Shown here one piece after another: positions 1-8,438 of a stretch of 64,000 nucleotides of DNA. Where the stretch lies: contig CP058931.1 in assembly GCA_024760505.1 (NCBI GenBank), forward strand, positions 3,544,001 through 3,608,000. The letters run 5' to 3'. Position 1 is the first letter of the stretch. Every line of letters begins with the position of its first letter. The translations under genes and the position numbers were made by a program. This DNA is from Nitrospira sp. (GTDB lineage Bacteria; Nitrospirota; Nitrospiria; Nitrospirales; UBA8639). The notes under the pieces were generated by a model. It worked only from the letters and a program-made list of their open reading frames with translations. It had not been told where the DNA came from and made no database searches.

Positions 1-2303
1 AGCTGTTTCCGTGTGGGGTAGAGTTCTGCATTCTGGATCATTGGCCTTTGCGCTTGTGTGTAGGCAATAGGTTTGTCTAAAACAACGAGATACGCTTGTT
101 CTGAAAACGTTGAAAAAATACCCGCATTCGTACAGCCCAAGGTGGCAACGATCGCTTCCCATTGGGTTTGATCATAAAAACAAAATTGTCCCTCTTTTTC
201 GGCCTGTCGGATTTTCCCGTAATTATTCAATAGATCCCGTGCTTCCTCTCGTTGTTGTGGGAGAGCAGCACTACTGACCAGATTCTGGTAAATGCCGGAA
301 AAGTCACCATTGGGTTTTAAATTGGAAATAACGAGTCGTCCCCCTGGAGCGAGAACACGATACAGTTCTCGCAGAGTAGCGCCTGGATCCTGCACATATC
401 CAATCACCAGATTAGAGACAATCCGGTCGAATCGGTTGTCCGGAAAGGGGAGCGGCTGACCTAAATCCACCTGCGCCCATGCCTTTGTAACAAAGGGTGT
501 CGGAGAGGCCATACCATGTTGCCATTCTGTGTCGGCGGCAAGCATCGCGTTGTTAGCCCGTTTCATCGCGTCAGGAACAACATCAATCCCCACATACTGG
601 ATGGACTTCTCTAGGTACGGGATTCCACTGGAAATGGTGGCGGAAAGCCTATCCAAAAAATATAACCCTGCATTGCCATTTCCACAGCCGGCATCCAGAA
701 GCCGTTGGCCAGGAGCGATGGGGCCTAAGGCATGAAACACATGGTCAAGGAGTTTCACATAATCCCGGCATTGCGCCACCGATTGAAAGTGGCCCAAGTA
801 ATCCTGCCAAAATCCTGTGCCGACGTCGGTCTCGGTCTGTTGTTGTTGCGCAAATTTTTCTCGTCGATTTTGGCGTCCCAAGTCTAGTCGATTGGGGGTG
901 TGGATCACATCAGGAGCAGGGCTCTGATGCACTTGCCCATGGCATTGTGCAATGAGTCGTCGATAGGTTTCACGGGCTCTTTTGGGGTTTTCTTGTAGAC
1001 GATGCAATGCATCTGGCACCACCATCCAATGCTTAAGACGTCGACCCAATGCATTCCGAAACGCTTGAAGATCATCGGGAGCGACCCAGGCATCTTTCTC
1101 GGCGGAAACCAGTATGACAGGGGAGGTTAAGGATTCCGCATCAATGAGTGTGTCCTCAATCGTGACAAAGTTATTGGCAATGGCATCACCCAAAAATTGA
1201 TTGCCCACATTGAAGCCCAAAAAATTCGCCGAGGCAGGGCACTGCTCATTCCCATAGGCTGCGAAGAGATCTTCCTGATGAACCGTGGCTGCAGACCGTT
1301 GGACATTGACAATGCTCATAAGCATGATCAAGAGGGATAAGGATGGACATTCAGCCTCGGCTTTGAGCGCGACTCGCGAGGCTAAGCTGGCAGCCACACC
1401 GATTAGGGCTGAGTGCGGCCAAGTGGCCCTCACATAACGGGTCACAGTTTGAAAATCATTCTTCATTGATGAAAGGGATATTTGATAGTGCCGTCCATCG
1501 CTCTCGCCGACATGATTGGTATGGTCATAGCGCACGACATGAAAGCCATTGCTGGCAAAGTAATACGCCAAAGTCAAATAATCCCGCTTGGTTTCCCCAT
1601 ACCCCGGGGCAATAACGACGACAGGTGCTTCTGTTAAATTTCCCTCAATAGGTTGGTCATGGTAGGCACTAATCCGCTGCCCATTGCCTTTTTCAATGGT
1701 GAGGCGACTGCTGGACACGCCCGTTTTTTGAAGAATAAGGGACCCATCCTTCATCCCTTCTTCCTTCTCCGGAAAAGAAACACCTGAAATTAAGTCGGAG
1801 AGTTGGTGGTTTTGAATTTTCCAGAACGAATTGAACGAACCATTTAAAACCTGTCCATGGACCATGAGGCTTTCTCCTTGAGGCAGCAGGACTTTCGTAT
1901 TTGACGAAAATGAACCAGTGGCATCATTCTCTGTTGGGCAGTCTAGAAGAATGTCTGTTGTCCCTTTCCACGCGGTCTGACCTGGTTCCCCCTGTATATC
2001 TTTAATCATTCCCTGCAACTTTTTTAGGGGATGATCTTGACCTGAAATACAATAATTCAACTCAATGATCTGCGAGAGTTCTATGGGAGGAAATCCGGTC
2101 AAACGCAAGTGCACAGTGTCCTCGTGCCATCCAACAAGGTTTCCCTCCCAAGTCCCTCCAAGACAATGCAAAGAGAAGGGAAGTGGAGAGAGGTCACGGG
2201 CTCTAGAAAGATCACCAGGAACTAGCTCCTGAGTTATCTGCTTCAATCCGGCACATTGATCCATTGAAGTTCTACCCGCTAACTCTGGTGTTAATGTGCT
2301 CAT
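1..2303 (-). CDS. LuxD-like acyltransferase/thioesterase fused to SAM methyltransferase (3' end cut by window)
   Basis: I read one open frame from ATG at 2303 to the window edge (767 codons, no stop). Residues 1-225 form an unrecognised N-terminal region. Residues about 226-455 resemble LuxD, the myristoyl-ACP thioesterase of bacterial luminescence: APGYGETKRDYLTLAYYFA, then HVVRYDHTNHVGESDG, a nucleophile-type Ser306 in AASLAS, Asp404 in AEKDAW and His434 in ALHRLQEN, so a Ser-Asp-His triad looks complete. Residues about 495-690 are a class I methyltransferase with motif I LLDAGCGNGNAG (about 535), an acidic GIDVVPDAM motif and RVLAPGGRLVISN. A purine-rich GGTGGGGGAT lies just before the ATG. 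The family match is from memory. The fusion suggests release of an acyl chain from a carrier plus methylation, but the substrate is unknown. No lux genes are visible nearby. Confidence 0.75.
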   Translation of the reverse strand, partial: MSTLTPELAGRTSMDQCAGLKQITQELVPGDLSRARDLSPLPFSLHCLGGTWEGNLVGWHEDTVHLRLTGFPPIELSQIIELNYCISGQDHPLKKLQGMIKDIQGEPGQTAWKGTTDILLDCPTENDATGSFSSNTKVLLPQGESLMVHGQVLNGSFNSFWKIQNHQLSDLISGVSFPEKEEGMKDGSLILQKTGVSSSRLTIEKGNGQRISAYHDQPIEGNLTEAPVVVIAPGYGETKRDYLTLAYYFASNGFHVVRYDHTNHVGESDGRHYQISLSSMKNDFQTVTRYVRATWPHSALIGVAASLASRVALKAEAECPSLSLLIMLMSIVNVQRSAATVHQEDLFAAYGNEQCPASANFLGFNVGNQFLGDAIANNFVTIEDTLIDAESLTSPVILVSAEKDAWVAPDDLQAFRNALGRRLKHWMVVPDALHRLQENPKRARETYRRLIAQCHGQVHQSPAPDVIHTPNRLDLGRQNRREKFAQQQQTETDVGTGFWQDYLGHFQSVAQCRDYVKLLDHVFHALGPIAPGQRLLDAGCGNGNAGLYFLDRLSATISSGIPYLEKSIQYVGIDVVPDAMKRANNAMLAADTEWQHGMASPTPFVTKAWAQVDLGQPLPFPDNRFDRIVSNLVIGYVQDPGATLRELYRVLAPGGRLVISNLKPNGDFSGIYQNLVSSAALPQQREEARDLLNNYGKIRQAEKEGQFCFYDQTQWEAIVATLGCTNAGIFSTFSEQAYLVVLDKPIAYTQAQRPMIQNAELYPTRKQ

Positions 2304-2707
2304 GCGATCCCCCACCTAAATATAAGTGTTAATACCTAATTTTTGACGCAAGACTTTCCCTGGATCTCAAAAGATCCTGATGCCTGCATCAGCCTGTACG
2401 AGAAGAGGGGCGAGAGATGAAACGACTTACATCGGTTCGTTCATTGATACGGGTGTATGGGCCACCATGGAATTGGTATCAATTTTACTCTCTTGGTTAG
2501 GTCACTAGAGCAACCTGAGTGCCAGAATTTTCAAACAAAATGCTCGAATCTATTTTCAAGAGAAATACACAGAATTTACTGGGAAAATTTTGCCTGAATA
2601 TTTTTTCACGGAATCGCAGTGCAGAATTTTTAAAGTCTTATCTGTCGGTCCACTGACGATAAATTAAAAAGAGCGTTGGTCTCCTGACAGCCCATTGTTC
2701 TTTTTCA
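2304..2707. other. Divergent intergenic region with two abutting hairpins
   Basis: I see no gene between the divergent fusion gene and the EF-G-like gene. It holds two perfect inverted repeats side by side: GGATCT-CAAA-AGATCC at 2362-2377 and CTGATGC-CT-GCATCAG at 2377-2392. Neither is followed by a T-run on either strand, so they are not typical terminators. They could be operator sites or a structured 5' leader of the minus-strand gene, whose start is about 60 bases away. Confidence 0.5.
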
Positions 2708-2736
2708 TTGACACTCCTTCCTCTCCTACCTAAAAT
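2708..2736 (+). promoter_or_regulatory. Sigma70-type promoter of the EF-G-like gene
   Basis: TTGACA at 2708-2713 and TAAAAT at 2731-2736 are separated by exactly 17 bases. Transcription would start near 2743, giving a leader of about 19 bases that contains GAGAGGAGG just before the ATG at 2762. Confidence 0.75.
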
Positions 2737-2761
2737 TCAAGGAAATTGAGAGGAGGTTCGC

Positions 2762-4864
2762 ATGCCACACGAATCGGCCCCATCCATCCGTAACGTGGTC
2801 ATTTGTTCCTACCCGGGGGCAGGAAAGACCACCCTGTGTGAAGCACTGGCCTTTTCCACGGGAGTCATCCCGACCATGGGGACCATTCCTCAGGGAAATA
2901 CCATTGGTGATTTTGAACCTGAAGAGGTCCACAGGCACCATTCCATCAGTTCGACCATCTGCCAGTTCGAATGGCAGGGCACAAAAGTCAACATCATAGA
3001 TACACCGGGGATGAGCGATTATGCCTTTGAGGTCCAATCCGCTCTCAGGGCGGTGGATGGCGTGGTGCTGGTTGTAGGGGCCAGTACAGGGCTACGGTCA
3101 GAAATCGAACGAGTCTGGGACCTCATTCAGGAACACGAACTTCCCTGTCTTCTGTTTATTAATGAACTGGATAAAGAACGTGCGGACTATCGCTCAATTC
3201 TGGCAGAGTGTGAAAAAACATTGGGATTCGCCGGAGTCCCCATCACCATTCCCGTTGGAGGGGAAGCCACGCTGACCGGGGTAATTGATCTCATTTCGAG
3301 GAATGTCATAACTCCGGCTTCCGGTACGCCCAAAATCCACCAAACGGAGATTTCTCCAGAACACCAACCCATTGCGAATGAATTCCGGCGCCGAGCTATG
3401 GAACAGGTGGCAGAAACGAATGATCAATTGGTGGAAAAATATCTCTCCCAAGGTGAGATCTCAGATGAAGATTTACAGGATGGATTGACGCTGGGTACAT
3501 TAGAGCGGAAGCTTGTTCCGGTATTGTGCGGATCTGCTATTCGCAATATTGGAACCACAACCCTGTTCGATGCGATACAACGATATCTCCCGTCTCCTTC
3601 CGATCGTTCCAGTCTCCATCCCAATATCGGCCTGCAACCTCTGACGCATGACGAAGGTCAACGAAAATCTGATCCACATGATCCGTTTTCAGCTTTCGTC
3701 TTTAAAACCACCATCGACCCATTTATGGGGCGTCTATCATTTGTGCGAGTGCTGTCCGGGACCTTACAGGCAGATTCAGGATTTTATAATGCCTCCCGGC
3801 AGACCAAGGAGAAGGGTGGACATCTCTTTTTCTCCGTGGGGAAGAAGCATCACCAGGTTAATCAGGTCTCCGCCGGAGATATTGTGGCCATCGGTAAATT
3901 AAAGGATACTCAAACCGGCGACACCATTTGCGATGAACGACATTCCATTATATTCCCCGGCCTGAAAATAGCGCGGCCGGTCATGTCGTATGCCTTAGAG
4001 GTAAAAAGCAAGAATGAAATTGACAAAGTCAGTTTAGGTCTTCATAAGTTAGTTGAAGAAGATCCTTCTCTCGAGTTTCTTCGGAATGAAGAGACAAAAG
4101 AAATGCTGTTAAGTGGGGTAGGGCAGAGCCACATCGATGCCACCTTAGACAAACTGAGGCGAAAGTATGGCGTTGAAGTGGACTTGCACATGCCGAAAGT
4201 CCCTTATAAGGAGACGATCCATCGTATGGCCCAGGCCCAAGGAAAATACAAAAAACAAACCGGTGGGCATGGACAATATGGAGATTGTTGGCTACAAATT
4301 GAACCTCTTCCCCGGGGAGCCGGATTTGAATTTCACAACAAAATTGTTGGTGGCGTCATACCACGGAATTTCATTCCCGCGGTGGAAAAGGGCGTGATCG
4401 AAGCCCTGCAACATGGGATTGTTGCCGGGTTTCCCATCGTGGATATTCGCGTGGCTGTCTATGATGGATCTCATCATCCCGTCGATTCTTCGGAGTTGGC
4501 CTTTAAAGTGGCCGGCTCAATGGCCCTCAAGCATGCCCTGGAGGCCGCTCAAAGCACGATTCTTGAGCCCATCATGTCAGTAGAGGTGCTAGTCCCGGAT
4601 GATTTGGTGGGAACCGTGATTGGAGATCTTAACTCGCGCCGTGGACGCATACAGGGAATGGCGAGTAAGGGACACAATCAAATTGTGAAGGCCTTTGTGC
4701 CGCTTGCGGAAATGCTGAAATATGCTCCCGCCTTGACGTCCATGACGGCTGGAAAGGGTAGTTATGTGATGGAATTTTCAGGTTACGAGGAGGTACCGAA
4801 AGATTGCCTTAATCGTATTGTGGAAGAACATAAAAAAGACAAGGAGGCTGTTTCGTCCCACTGA
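2762..4864 (+). CDS. Elongation factor G-like GTPase (EF-G2/FusA2-like paralogue)
   Basis: This 700-residue protein has the EF-G domain order: an N-terminal GTPase domain, a domain II beta-barrel, then domains III-V (KVPYKETIHR in domain IV). The G1 loop is SYPGAGKT (16-23), G3 is DTPGM (80-84) and G4 is NELDK (134-138). In canonical EF-G, G3 reads DTPGH and the histidine helps GTP hydrolysis; here it is Met84. G4 NKxD has become NELD, and the usual switch I RGITI motif is absent (FEPEEVHRHHSISS instead). It is therefore a diverged paralogue, not the housekeeping translocase. Such paralogues may bind ribosomes with weak or altered GTPase activity. The start is set by GAGAGGAGG 3-5 bases upstream. 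It is transcribed alone and faces htrA convergently. Confidence 0.88.
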   Translation: MPHESAPSIRNVVICSYPGAGKTTLCEALAFSTGVIPTMGTIPQGNTIGDFEPEEVHRHHSISSTICQFEWQGTKVNIIDTPGMSDYAFEVQSALRAVDGVVLVVGASTGLRSEIERVWDLIQEHELPCLLFINELDKERADYRSILAECEKTLGFAGVPITIPVGGEATLTGVIDLISRNVITPASGTPKIHQTEISPEHQPIANEFRRRAMEQVAETNDQLVEKYLSQGEISDEDLQDGLTLGTLERKLVPVLCGSAIRNIGTTTLFDAIQRYLPSPSDRSSLHPNIGLQPLTHDEGQRKSDPHDPFSAFVFKTTIDPFMGRLSFVRVLSGTLQADSGFYNASRQTKEKGGHLFFSVGKKHHQVNQVSAGDIVAIGKLKDTQTGDTICDERHSIIFPGLKIARPVMSYALEVKSKNEIDKVSLGLHKLVEEDPSLEFLRNEETKEMLLSGVGQSHIDATLDKLRRKYGVEVDLHMPKVPYKETIHRMAQAQGKYKKQTGGHGQYGDCWLQIEPLPRGAGFEFHNKIVGGVIPRNFIPAVEKGVIEALQHGIVAGFPIVDIRVAVYDGSHHPVDSSELAFKVAGSMALKHALEAAQSTILEPIMSVEVLVPDDLVGTVIGDLNSRRGRIQGMASKGHNQIVKAFVPLAEMLKYAPALTSMTAGKGSYVMEFSGYEEVPKDCLNRIVEEHKKDKEAVSSH

Positions 4865-4888
4865 CCTCCTCTCTTATTGTGCGTGGCT

Positions 4889-6262
4889 TTAAGGAAGTGT
4901 TTTGATCACAATGAAAAATGCCCTTGCCTTTCGAATAATTCGAAGTAAAATTGTCTGACCCGGTTTCACTTTGGCGACTTCCTCAGAAAACTGTGTGACG
5001 GTCCGGACCGTTTGCCGATTGACCTCGTTAATCAAATCTCCTTCTTGAATCCCCTCAGAGTTCGCGAGGCCTCCCGGTTCCACTTTGGTCACAAGCACGC
5101 CCACGGTTTCTTCTAATTCAAATTGCTCAGCAAGTGCAGCTGTAAGCCCTTGGACATCAAGCCCTAAGGTGACTTCTGATTTTTGTAACGGGAGGGAGGT
5201 TAACATGGATTTATCCTGCCTCTCCGCCATCGGTACGAGGAAAGTCAATTCTTCCCCGTCCCGTAACACAAGAATTTTAGCATTCTCTCCAGGTCCGACA
5301 CGCGCCACAAGTCTCGACAGTTGGTTGGGCGAATCAACCGAGCTGTCGTCTACCGACACAATGATATCCCCTGGTTTAATGCCGGCCACATGGGCGGGAT
5401 CGTGTTCATAAACTTCGTTGACGAGAACCCCATGGCCTTCCTTAATCCCAAATTGTTCCGCCAGTTCTTTCGTGAGAGATTGAATCCCGACACCAAGCCA
5501 CCCACGAACCACTCGCCCTTGGGAGACGAGTTGATCGACCACACGCGAAACCATATCGGCGGGAATGGAAAATCCTATGCCTTGTGCCATATGGATTATG
5601 GCAGTATTGATTCCGATCACCTCACCTCGAAGGTTAAAGAGGGGCCCACCTGAATTCCCAGGATTGATTGCGGCATCCGTTTGAATGAAATTTTCATACC
5701 GGGATAAATTGAGGCGTTCCCTTCCAATCCCACTGATAACGCCCAGGGTCACGGTGCGGTCTAACCCCATCGGATTTCCCACAGCCAATACCCATTGGCC
5801 GACTTTTAAGGCATTGGAGTCCCCAAAATGAGCAACTGGAAATTTCCGGTCAGATTCAATTTTGAGGACCGCTATATCGGTTTCTTTATCACGTCCAATG
5901 ACCCGAGCAATCATGTTGGACTTATCGGATAGCCGAACATCTGCTTCCCTGGCGTCTTCCCCAACTACATGGTTATTGGTAACGATGATTCCATCCTCAC
6001 GCACGATGACACCTGAGCCACTTCCTTGAGAAAATGGCGCCCGTCGTTGAAACCCTTGTCCCTGAGCGATTTCACGAATCGGGGTAATATTGACGACTGT
6101 AGGCGTCACCCGTTCAGCCAGACTGGTGATAGCCTGTTCGATATCTTCCAGAAGCTGTAGCCCTCTAAGTTCTTTGGCTGTCTGGCTAACTGCAGGTGAC
6201 GGATAAATCCACAAAAGAAGGCAACATAATGAAAATATGGGTGAGAAATTACCTAAATTCAT
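4889..6262 (-). CDS. HtrA/DegP-family periplasmic serine protease
   Basis: The 457-residue protein starts with a signal peptide (hydrophobic residues about 8-25, PAVSQTA cleavage region). A trypsin-like domain follows with His98 (TNNHVV), Asp129 (ETDIAV) and Ser204 in GNSGGPL, so the catalytic triad is complete. Two PDZ domains follow (about 255-345 and 360-450, each with a PGD/EGD-type loop). This is the architecture of DegP/DegQ proteases, which degrade or refold damaged envelope proteins. AAGG lies about 6 bases upstream of the ATG. It lies 42 bases after plsY at the distal end of the lepA-plsY run and may be part of it. A 14-base palindrome sits just upstream of the start. Whether it is DegP or DegQ/DegS-like cannot be decided. 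Confidence 0.93.
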   Translation of the reverse strand: MNLGNFSPIFSLCCLLLWIYPSPAVSQTAKELRGLQLLEDIEQAITSLAERVTPTVVNITPIREIAQGQGFQRRAPFSQGSGSGVIVREDGIIVTNNHVVGEDAREADVRLSDKSNMIARVIGRDKETDIAVLKIESDRKFPVAHFGDSNALKVGQWVLAVGNPMGLDRTVTLGVISGIGRERLNLSRYENFIQTDAAINPGNSGGPLFNLRGEVIGINTAIIHMAQGIGFSIPADMVSRVVDQLVSQGRVVRGWLGVGIQSLTKELAEQFGIKEGHGVLVNEVYEHDPAHVAGIKPGDIIVSVDDSSVDSPNQLSRLVARVGPGENAKILVLRDGEELTFLVPMAERQDKSMLTSLPLQKSEVTLGLDVQGLTAALAEQFELEETVGVLVTKVEPGGLANSEGIQEGDLINEVNRQTVRTVTQFSEEVAKVKPGQTILLRIIRKARAFFIVIKTLP

Positions 6263-6272
6263 CCTAAACCTT

Positions 6273-6286
6273 ACATTTATAAATGT
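6273..6286. promoter_or_regulatory. 14-bp palindrome upstream of htrA
   Basis: ACATTTATAAATGT is a perfect palindrome about 10 bases before the htrA start codon, between htrA and plsY. Its position fits a repressor site or an AT-rich hairpin close to the ribosome binding site. No T-run makes it a terminator. No regulator can be named. Confidence 0.35.
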
Positions 6287-6304
6287 CGGATAATTAATAT
6301 TATG

Positions 6305-6901
6305 TTAAATAGAAAATAGCCTCATTTTGCTTTCGGTCCCCTGGCTAAGACGGAGAATGTTTTCTTTGTGGCAGAAGAAAATGACGGCAGACACTCCAAA
6401 AGCAAAAAGGCAAAAATAGAAGTCATAAGTCAGAAAATAAACCAAGAAAGGAAGCACACTAAAAGCTAGCAAAGCGCCACCTGAGGAATATCCAAAAACC
6501 AAAACCGCTCCTATCCACACAGCAACAAGAAGCGACCCAATCAACGGATGAATCCCAATAATGGCTCCTAAGGCAGTGGCGACTCCTTTTCCCCCTTTAA
6601 ATCCTAAAAAAATAGAAAAAACATGACCAAGAATGACTGTAAAGCCTATGACAAGGATCCAGAGCCATGGAAACCCGACGAAGCCTGCAATCCCGGTCGC
6701 AACCGTCCCTTTCCCTAAATCCCCAATTAAAGTAAATATTCCTATTTTTTTACCTGATACTCTCAGAACATTGGTAAAACCGATATTATGGCTCCCATGT
6801 GTGCGAGGATCATTCGCTCCGAAAATGCGAGAAATGACCAGGCCAAACGGGATAGATCCCAAGAAATAGGCGCCGACCACTCCTAATAAATATAGTTCCA
6901 T
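6305..6901 (-). CDS. plsY: Acyl-phosphate:glycerol-3-phosphate acyltransferase PlsY
   Basis: PlsY is a multi-spanning inner-membrane enzyme that moves the acyl group of acyl-phosphate to glycerol-3-phosphate, the first step of phospholipid synthesis. From the Met at 6901 (MELYLLGVVGAYFLGSIPFG) the protein has 198 residues, the usual family size, with the conserved GSIPFG, GSHNIGFTN and FKGGKGVATALG motifs. A longer frame opens at 7138, but its extra 79 residues overlap pgsA and are not PlsY-like, so I reject that start. No strong ribosome binding site precedes 6901; an AGGAG lies about 15 bases upstream. It follows pgsA by 22 bases, so two phospholipid genes are adjacent. Confidence 0.92.
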   Translation of the reverse strand: MELYLLGVVGAYFLGSIPFGLVISRIFGANDPRTHGSHNIGFTNVLRVSGKKIGIFTLIGDLGKGTVATGIAGFVGFPWLWILVIGFTVILGHVFSIFLGFKGGKGVATALGAIIGIHPLIGSLLVAVWIGAVLVFGYSSGGALLAFSVLPFLVYFLTYDFYFCLFAFGVSAVIFFCHKENILRLSQGTESKMRLFSI

Positions 6902-6923
6902 TCCGAGCGACTTGTGAGCACTC

Positions 6924-7541
6924 CTACCAATATTGGGGACTGATTTTCTTAAAGATTTGCATGAGATATCGCCAGCCGGAAAATAAGGAGAAAAACAAAG
7001 CAATATACAACAGTCCGGTTCCAATCGTAGCCAGTGGACCCTCACTTTGAACCCAAACGCCCTGGAGAATAAGGCAGAGAATCCCTCCGATTTGTCCGAT
7101 AACCTTGAATTTCCCAAGAGAGTCCGCTGGAACCACAAATCCCTCTTTTGCTGCGACCACCCTGGCTCCGGTCACAATCATTTCGCGTGCAATCATCACA
7201 ATTGCCAACCACACCGCAACACGTTGAAATTGCACAAGAAGAATAAGTCCAGAGGCCACCAGGAGTTTATCGGCAACCGGATCAAGCAATTTCCCTAAAT
7301 TGGTTATCTGCCCACTTTTTCTGGCCAAATATCCGTCAAGAAAATCGGTAAAGGCCGCACAAGCAAACACTAGGGCGGCTGCCAGTGCCCGGTCAGGGCT
7401 AGATTCAGAGAAAAACCAGACAAAAACAGGAATTAACAAGATTCGCAAAAGAGTAAGAGAATTAGGAAGATTGAGATAAACTTCTCCCATAATTACATCA
7501 TTTTGTTCAGGCTTTTGTTTTGCTACTTCAGATCGATTCAT
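6924..7541 (-). CDS. pgsA: CDP-diacylglycerol--glycerol-3-phosphate 3-phosphatidyltransferase
   Basis: PgsA makes phosphatidylglycerol phosphate from CDP-diacylglycerol and glycerol-3-phosphate in the inner membrane. The 205-residue protein carries the CDP-alcohol phosphatidyltransferase signature DFLDGYLAR...GKLLDPVADK with all expected aspartates, and several membrane helices. A second in-frame Met (position 18, at 7490) precedes the conserved LPNSLTLLRI start of the family, so the first 17 residues may not be translated; neither start has a clear ribosome binding site. It sits between kdsA (28-base gap) and plsY (22-base gap) in one transcription unit. Confidence 0.93.
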   Translation of the reverse strand: MNRSEVAKQKPEQNDVIMGEVYLNLPNSLTLLRILLIPVFVWFFSESSPDRALAAALVFACAAFTDFLDGYLARKSGQITNLGKLLDPVADKLLVASGLILLVQFQRVAVWLAIVMIAREMIVTGARVVAAKEGFVVPADSLGKFKVIGQIGGILCLILQGVWVQSEGPLATIGTGLLYIALFFSLFSGWRYLMQIFKKISPQYW

Positions 7542-7569
7542 GAAGATTCAAATATTTCTTTCTGAAAGC

Positions 7570-8418
7570 TCAAGTAAGAGGAGATATTTCTCCCTTCCCG
7601 GTTACCTGCCAAATGGCTTGAAGCTGTGCTAATAAACCTCGCAACTCACTCAATCGTATCATGTTTGGCCCATCGGATAGTGCCTCCTCCGGACGAGGAT
7701 GGACTTCCATAAAAAATCCGTCACATCCAGCCGCCGCCGCCGCACGGGCTAAAGGCGCCACAAATTCCCGTTGTCCTGAAGAGACCGCCCCCCCCCCGCC
7801 AGGCAATTGCACGCTATGGGTGGCATCGAATACCACGGGGTATCCCAGGTTTCTCATAACAGGTAATGAGCGCATATCGACGACAAGGTTTTGATAGCCA
7901 AAGCTAGCTCCCCGCTCAGTTAAGAAAATTTTGCTACTCCCGGCCTCTTGAAGTTTATGGACAACATTCGCCATATCCCAAGGGGATAGAAATTGTCCTT
8001 TTTTCACGTTGACCACCCGACCGGATTTGGCGGCAGCAATTAGCAAATCGGTCTGTCGACATAAAAAAGCCGGAATTTGTAACACATCTACAATCTCAGC
8101 AACCTGAGAAACGTCGTGGACTTCGTGAATATCCGTTAGAATGGGGATACCTAACTCACGGCTAATTTTCTTGAGGATTTTCAAGCCTTCCTTTATGCCC
8201 AACCCCCGGAATGAAGAAATCGAGGTGCGATTGGCCTTATCATAGGACGCCTTGAAGATGTATGGAATGCGAAGATCTTTGGCAATTTCCGCAATTGCAA
8301 CAGCGGTCTCAATAACCACCTTCTCGCTTTCGATTACGCAAGGCCCAGCAATTAGAAAATGCGGGCAACTCCCCCCAACGGAGAACGGGCCAATATCGAC
8401 TTGAGTTGGCTGAGCCAT
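7570..8418 (-). CDS. kdsA: 3-deoxy-8-phosphooctulonate synthase (KDO-8-P synthase)
   Basis: KdsA condenses phosphoenolpyruvate with arabinose-5-phosphate to make KDO-8-phosphate for lipopolysaccharide. The 282-residue protein has the family hallmarks: IAGPCVIES near the N-terminus, FKASYDKANRTS, PILTDIHE, FLCRQTDLL, KKGQFLSPWDM and FDATHSVQLPGG. The cysteine in AGPCVIE is also present in metal-independent enzymes, so metal use is not settled. It follows pyrG by 20 bases, and kdsB lies just beyond pyrG, so KDO synthesis and CTP supply are grouped. Confidence 0.97.
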   Translation of the reverse strand: MAQPTQVDIGPFSVGGSCPHFLIAGPCVIESEKVVIETAVAIAEIAKDLRIPYIFKASYDKANRTSISSFRGLGIKEGLKILKKISRELGIPILTDIHEVHDVSQVAEIVDVLQIPAFLCRQTDLLIAAAKSGRVVNVKKGQFLSPWDMANVVHKLQEAGSSKIFLTERGASFGYQNLVVDMRSLPVMRNLGYPVVFDATHSVQLPGGGGAVSSGQREFVAPLARAAAAAGCDGFFMEVHPRPEEALSDGPNMIRLSELRGLLAQLQAIWQVTGKGEISPLT

Positions 8419-8438
8419 AATAAATCCAGTTCAGTTCG

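Noticed and set aside
6902..7138. 79-residue N-terminal extension of PlsY
   Set aside because: It overlaps pgsA in another frame and has no PlsY-like sequence; the conserved start is MELYLLGVVGAYFLGSIPFG at 6901.
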